This document shows positions 59,653-64,000 of a DNA stretch of 64,000 nucleotides, piece after piece. The DNA comes from Flammulina velutipes (taxonomy: Eukaryota > Basidiomycota > Agaricomycetes > Agaricales > Physalacriaceae). Below the pieces are notes generated by a model. The model was not told where the DNA came from and did not search any database. It saw nothing but the letters and a program-made list of their open reading frames with translations. The stretch covers positions 1,550,001-1,614,000 of the forward strand of contig CM022375.1 in assembly GCA_011800155.1 (NCBI GenBank). The letters run 5' to 3'. Every line of letters starts with the position of its first letter. Position 1 is the first letter of the stretch. The position numbers were made by a program, and so were the translations under genes.

Positions 59653-60880
59653 CACCCTATGCTATACAGATAACTAGTTAAGGGGCCATAGTGGCGGGGC
59701 CAAATAACTAGTTGCTGGCCGATGCTATAGGGCCATATTTTGGCTGGTAGAAATGGCTGGCTGGCAGGCTGGGGCGGGCTGGGATGGGGCGGGATGGGTC
59801 CCAAATATGGATAGGAATTGATGGGAGCATGTAGGGATTGATGGGCAGGGGAAGGGGGAGCAGGGGATGGGGAAATGTGGCCACATATAAATCCGGACCT
59901 AGGGATTGATGGCTACTGATGTCATTGATTGACCAGGGGGATGGGGGATGGGGATAGCAATTGTGGCACCAGGAAAATCCGGACCTAGGGTTTGATGGGG
60001 GCAGGAGATGAGGGATGGGGGCAGGGGAAATGTGGCCACAGGAAAATCCGGACCTAGGAATTGATGGGAACTGATGGGATTGATGGGGGAGGAGATGGGG
60101 GATGGGGGCAGGGGGATTGGGGGCAGGGTACAATTGTGGCACCAGGATAAATACTGGGCTATTGCCAGGGTATGAGGAGGGTATGAGAGGGATGATTGTA
60201 GGTTGAAAAATAAAATTCTTTCTAACTATCAGAAACATGAATGGGGATGTGGCAGCTACTGAAACCAACAATAAAACGATGTGTGGCGCATTTTTAATCG
60301 AGGAGCACATACCTCGGATCGACCTGGGGTTGTTCTAGATGTCTTCCTATTGAAAAATGAATGTGTGCAGCACAAAGAACCATGTAAAAACACGAAGATT
60401 TGGCTGAGAAACAAGCAGAACATTATTGAAAATCCATCAAAAAGCACCAAAAAGGGAGCAGCACTTTGCCCTCGTTTGGGGGTGACTTGAAACCACTTGT
60501 AGGTCGTCCAGACACCTTTGGGGCATTGTATATGTCACTCAGTTAGGTCCCAGGTCAACAGAACCCTTGGATATGATCAAAATGCCAAAAACCCGGACCA
60601 CACAGCTTTGGGCCACACTATCAACTTGCCATGACCTGGGGACACCTTATATTCGAAGATATATGTATATAATGCTCTAATCATGAGTTAGATGAAGTCT
60701 GGAGTGTGAAAAATGCGGTCAAAACCTTGGATATACCCCAAATAATGTCCCCCAGGAAAGCACACACACCATCAACTTCCCCTGACCTCTGGGTCGTTCC
60801 AATGTGTTTTATTATCATTATAGATGATGTATTAACACCCCAGAGGTGTCCCCAGTGTGTCAAAATGCGAACATTCATGA
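59653..60880 (+). repeat. Left arm of foldback element
   Basis: The arm includes a run of subterminal direct repeats (59.86-60.15 kb), each with a GGCCACA or GGCACCA box followed by ATCCGGACCTAGG and a TTGATGGG string. The inner boundary is read by eye, within about 20 bases. Confidence 0.8.
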
Positions 60881-61227
60881 TACTAGGTGAACCCTTATTC
60901 ACCCTTCCTCCTCAAGTACACCCATAGGTTCGCATATCTACATCTTTAGGACTGTTCTAATAGTCATTTGACATCATATAGATGATATCTTGGGCCCCAG
61001 GTTATAGGTAGACCTCGAAGATACACTCCTTTGGTACATGGTAAGGATATGATCTTTGTACTAACTCTCAAATGTCCATGCTCTATATTGAAGGGTGTTC
61101 AACCTGGGACATATTCTGGGAGGCCAAAAACACATTGTATGATGTTAAAATCAATAGTCCACCACTCAGATGTGTGATAGTTGGGGTGATTCTTGGTGTA
61201 GAAGGAGGGGATATAAATTATTGTACC

Positions 61228-62454
61228 ATTTATATTCGCATTTTGACATACTGGGGGAACCTCTGGGGTGTTAATACATCATCTATAATGATAATAGAAC
61301 ACATTGGAACGACCCAGAGGTCAGGGGAAGTTGATGGTATATGTGCTTTCTTGGGGGACATTATTTAGGGTATATCCCAGGTTTTGACCGCATTTTTCAC
61401 ACTCCAGACTTCATCTAACTCATGATTAGAGCATTATATACATATATCTTCGAATATAAGGTGTCCCCAGGTCATGGCAAGTTGATAGTGTGGCCCAAAG
61501 CTGTGTGGTCCGGGTTTTTGGCATTTTGATCATATCCAAGGGTTCTGTTGACCTGGGGACCTAACTGAGTGACATATACAATGCCCCAAAGGTGTCTGGA
61601 CGACCTACAAGTGGTTTCAAGTCACCCCCAAACGAGGGCAAAGTGCTGCTCCCTTTTTGGTGCTTTTTGATGGATTTTCAATAATGTTCTGCTTGTTTCT
61701 CAGCCAAATCTTCGTGTTTTTACATGGTTCTTTGTGCTGCACACATTCATTTTTCAATAGGAAGACATCTAGAACAACCCCAGGTCGATCCGAGGTATGT
61801 GCTCCTCGATTAAAAATGCGCCACACATCGTTTTATTGTTGGTTTCAGTAGCTGCCACATCCCCATTCATGTTTCTGATAGTTAGAAAGAATTTTATTTT
61901 TCAACCTACAATCATCCCTCTCATACCCTCCTCATACCCTGGCAATAGCCCAGTATTTATCCTGGTGCCACAATTGTACCCTGCCGCCAATCCCCCTGCC
62001 CCCATCCCCCATCTCCTCCCCCATCAATCCCATCAGTTCCCATCAATTCCTAGGTCCGGATTTTCCTGTGGCCACATTTCCCCTGCCCCCATCCCCCATT
62101 CCCTGCCCCCATCAAACCCTAGGTCCGGATTTTCCTGGTGCCACAATTCCTATCCCCATCCCCCATCCCCCTGGTCAATCAATGACATCAGTACCCATCA
62201 ATCCCTAGGTCCGGATTTATGTGTGGCCACATTTCCCCATCCCCTGCTCCCCCTCCCCCTGCCCATCAATCCCTACATGCTCCCATCAATTCCTATCCAT
62301 ATTTGGGACCCATCCCGCCCCATCCCAGCCCGCCCCAGCCTGCCAGCCAGCCATTTCTACCAGCCAAAATATGGCCCTATAGCATCGGCCAGCAACTAGT
62401 TATTTGGCCCCGCCACTAAGGCCTCTTAACTAGTTATCTGTATAGCATAGGGTG
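61228..62454 (-). repeat. Right arm of foldback element
   Basis: Reverse complement of the left arm with few substitutions and small indels (one near 62.09-62.11 kb). Confidence 0.8.
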
Positions 62455-64000
62455 AACCCTCGCCAACGTCAACAACATCAGCGCAAAAGACCGTTGCTAC
62501 AAGGACACGAGCGTGCCGATGATGGTCGACGCCCCCAAGCCTCTGCAGCCGCATCTATACAAGCTGGCGGCCAAGATGTATTTCATGATGAGGAGAAGGA
62601 CAGAAAGCCAGGCGCTTTCGTCGCGGTACGTTGCCTGTCGCTGACATCTTTGCCCATCTGACGCATATACCCAGAGGTATCACTGGCTCAGGCAAGTCAT
62701 CGAGCATCCGCCTCGTCGTCAACCAGATCCTCCATCTGTCCAGCCATTCAAACAAGGAGGCAAAACTGGCAGAGCAAATCAAGGCTGTCGGCACTGTGCT
62801 TGATGTTTTTGGCAACGCAAAGACACTCATGTCCCCATCCAGGCATATCCGCTACCTCGAGCTGCACCCTACAGAGCGCGGCCATATCACTGGCGCAAAG
62901 GTCCTCGTGTTTGGTCTCAACAAGTCCCGTCTTAACCGCCTCACCACCGAAGAGCGCTCTTACCACATTTTCTACTAAATCCTCGCTGGCGCTACAACAA
63001 CGGAGCGCGACAACCTCAACATTGAAGACATGACGGACTACGCACTCCTTGCATCTTCAGGTTGCTACCGTCTTCCATCCAGTCCTTCCAGCGATGATTC
63101 CATCGCCATGGGCGAACTCCACATAGCCATGTGTTCACTTGGCTTCAAGCCCAAGGCCTTGTCTTCCTTATTCACCCTCATCATCGCCATTCATTCTCGA
63201 ACTCGGCAACCTCCAATTCGTCGACGGCGATCAGCACGACTTTGCTGCCTATATTTCCAACGCCTCCGTCTTCGATCACGCATCACGCCTTTTCGGTGTG
63301 TCGCCAGAGGAGCTCAGTCAGACGTTGACGAACAAGACCAGCTACGTTCGAAAGGAGCTCTACACCGTCCTACTCAACGCCGAGCAGAGTTCGGCTCAGC
63401 GGGACAGCTTTGTCTGCGACCTTTACACCATCCTCTTTGCTTTCGTCATCAAGACAATCAACCACAAGCTCACTCCTACCGCAAAGGACGCTCCCCCAGC
63501 ATCCCAAATCCTCATCCTCAATCAACCAGGCTTCCAATCTCGTGCACCAACTGGCGCAGGCCTGTCTGGAATCGCCCCACTTATTTCGGCCAACAGTCAA
63601 AATAGTCTCGATGAATTCTGCATCAACTCTTCAGAAGAACTCATCCACTCCTACGTCCAACGTCACGTCTTCGAAGATTCCATTGGCTACAATAGCCAGA
63701 TCGTCGCTGATGGCATTGTCCTCCCGTCGGTTGCGACTATGGACAACTCAGCCTGTGTCGAGTTGCTGAGAGGCTCCCAGGTTGACGGAAAGGTTCAACG
63801 AAAACCAGGCGGACTTTTGGGCGTCTCCTACAAGGCGTGCTCGTCGTTCAAGTCGGGCAAGGGCAGTGACCAGCGGAACGAGGACATGTTGCAGGACGTC
63901 GCCACCAAATTCGGTGTCCACGCTTCGTTCGTCTCTAGCCCCAGCGTTGGAGGAGCGGCGGATCGGACGCTATTCGGCATCAACCACTATGCCGGCCAGT
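62455..64000 (+). pseudogene. Chitin synthase with myosin motor, 3' fragment (runs off window)
   Basis: After the target duplication the reading ANVNNISAKD continues the motor domain. An intron (62626-62674) precedes the P-loop GITGSGKS (myosins: GESGxGKT). Then come LSSHSNKEAKLAEQI, FGNAKT, RYLELHPTERG, ERSYHIFY, NQPGFQSR (relay helix position), EFCINSSEEL and SPSVGGAADRTLFGINHYAG. Three lesions are visible: the foldback element, a TAA at 62976-62978 where the family has Gln (HIFYQ), and a tandem ATTC at 63189-63196 that shifts the frame inside the LIIAILELGNL segment. The downstream frame is open to the window end. The catalytic chitin synthase domain would lie beyond it. This copy is probably dead. 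Confidence 0.8.

Larger units (their letters stand above)
59653..62454. mobile_element. 2.8-kb foldback (palindromic) DNA element
   Basis: The ends are perfect inverted repeats beginning CACCCTATGCTATACAG. The arms are about 1.22 kb each (59653 to about 60880 and about 61228-62454) and nearly identical, with a spacer of about 350 bp. The flanks carry the 7-bp direct repeat AACCCTC (59646-59652 and 62455-62461). No transposase-like ORF is present: the 200-aa ORFs on both arms are Pro-rich translations of simple sequence and mirror each other. This is a non-autonomous foldback-type element that depends on a transposase elsewhere. The superfamily is not settled; 7-bp duplications are uncommon. 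Confidence 0.9.

Noticed and set aside
59708..62399. Two 200-aa Pro-rich ORFs (59708-60310 minus, 61797-62399 plus) as genes
   Set aside because: They are mirror translations of the foldback arms, made of simple CCCCATC-type repeats, with no domain and no splice or promoter signs.

Overview
The window is eukaryotic and most probably from a mushroom-forming basidiomycete (Agaricomycetes). Genes are cut by many 44-60 bp introns with GT(A/T/G)NGT donors, CTRAC-like branch sites and occasional micro-exons. The families also fit: a myosin-motor chitin synthase, fungal short-chain dehydrogenases, a MATA-type HMG box, a C2H2/RING protein, type I membrane proteins with Cys-rich ectodomains, and an APE-type LINE. 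I could rebuild nine complete spliced gene models by hand that keep frame through every junction. No tRNA, rRNA or CRISPR was found.

Layout. 1-4.6 kb: a non-LTR retrotransposon whose long ORF is ordered endonuclease, RNase H, reverse transcriptase, CCHC finger. 5.0-18.2 kb: an ordinary gene block holding an alginate-lyase-like secreted enzyme, two single-pass membrane proteins, an HMG-box regulator, two near-identical SDR genes in opposite orientation, and between them a C2H2-RING protein and a 12-TM MFS transporter. 18.7-52.8 kb: three head-to-tail copies of an 11,752-bp unit; the third is cut off at 52,785. Each unit carries, on the minus strand, an SHPRH/Irc20-like SNF2-RING ligase gene that appears to lack the first ATPase lobe, an unknown gene made of very short exons, and a third gene with a duplicated exon-intron module and a family of look-alike introns. 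53.4-59.0 kb: a HECT-type E3-ligase-like gene, a convergent unknown gene and a Ser/Pro-rich gene. 59.5-64 kb: the motor-domain part of a myosin-type chitin synthase, split by a 2,802-bp palindromic foldback element with a perfect 7-bp target duplication, and also carrying a nonsense codon and a 4-bp duplication.

The genes do not form one pathway. What links the right two thirds is genome instability: very recent segmental amplification, intron look-alikes, a giant-arm inverted-repeat element caught inside a gene, and two decaying genes. These are the parts most worth follow-up.
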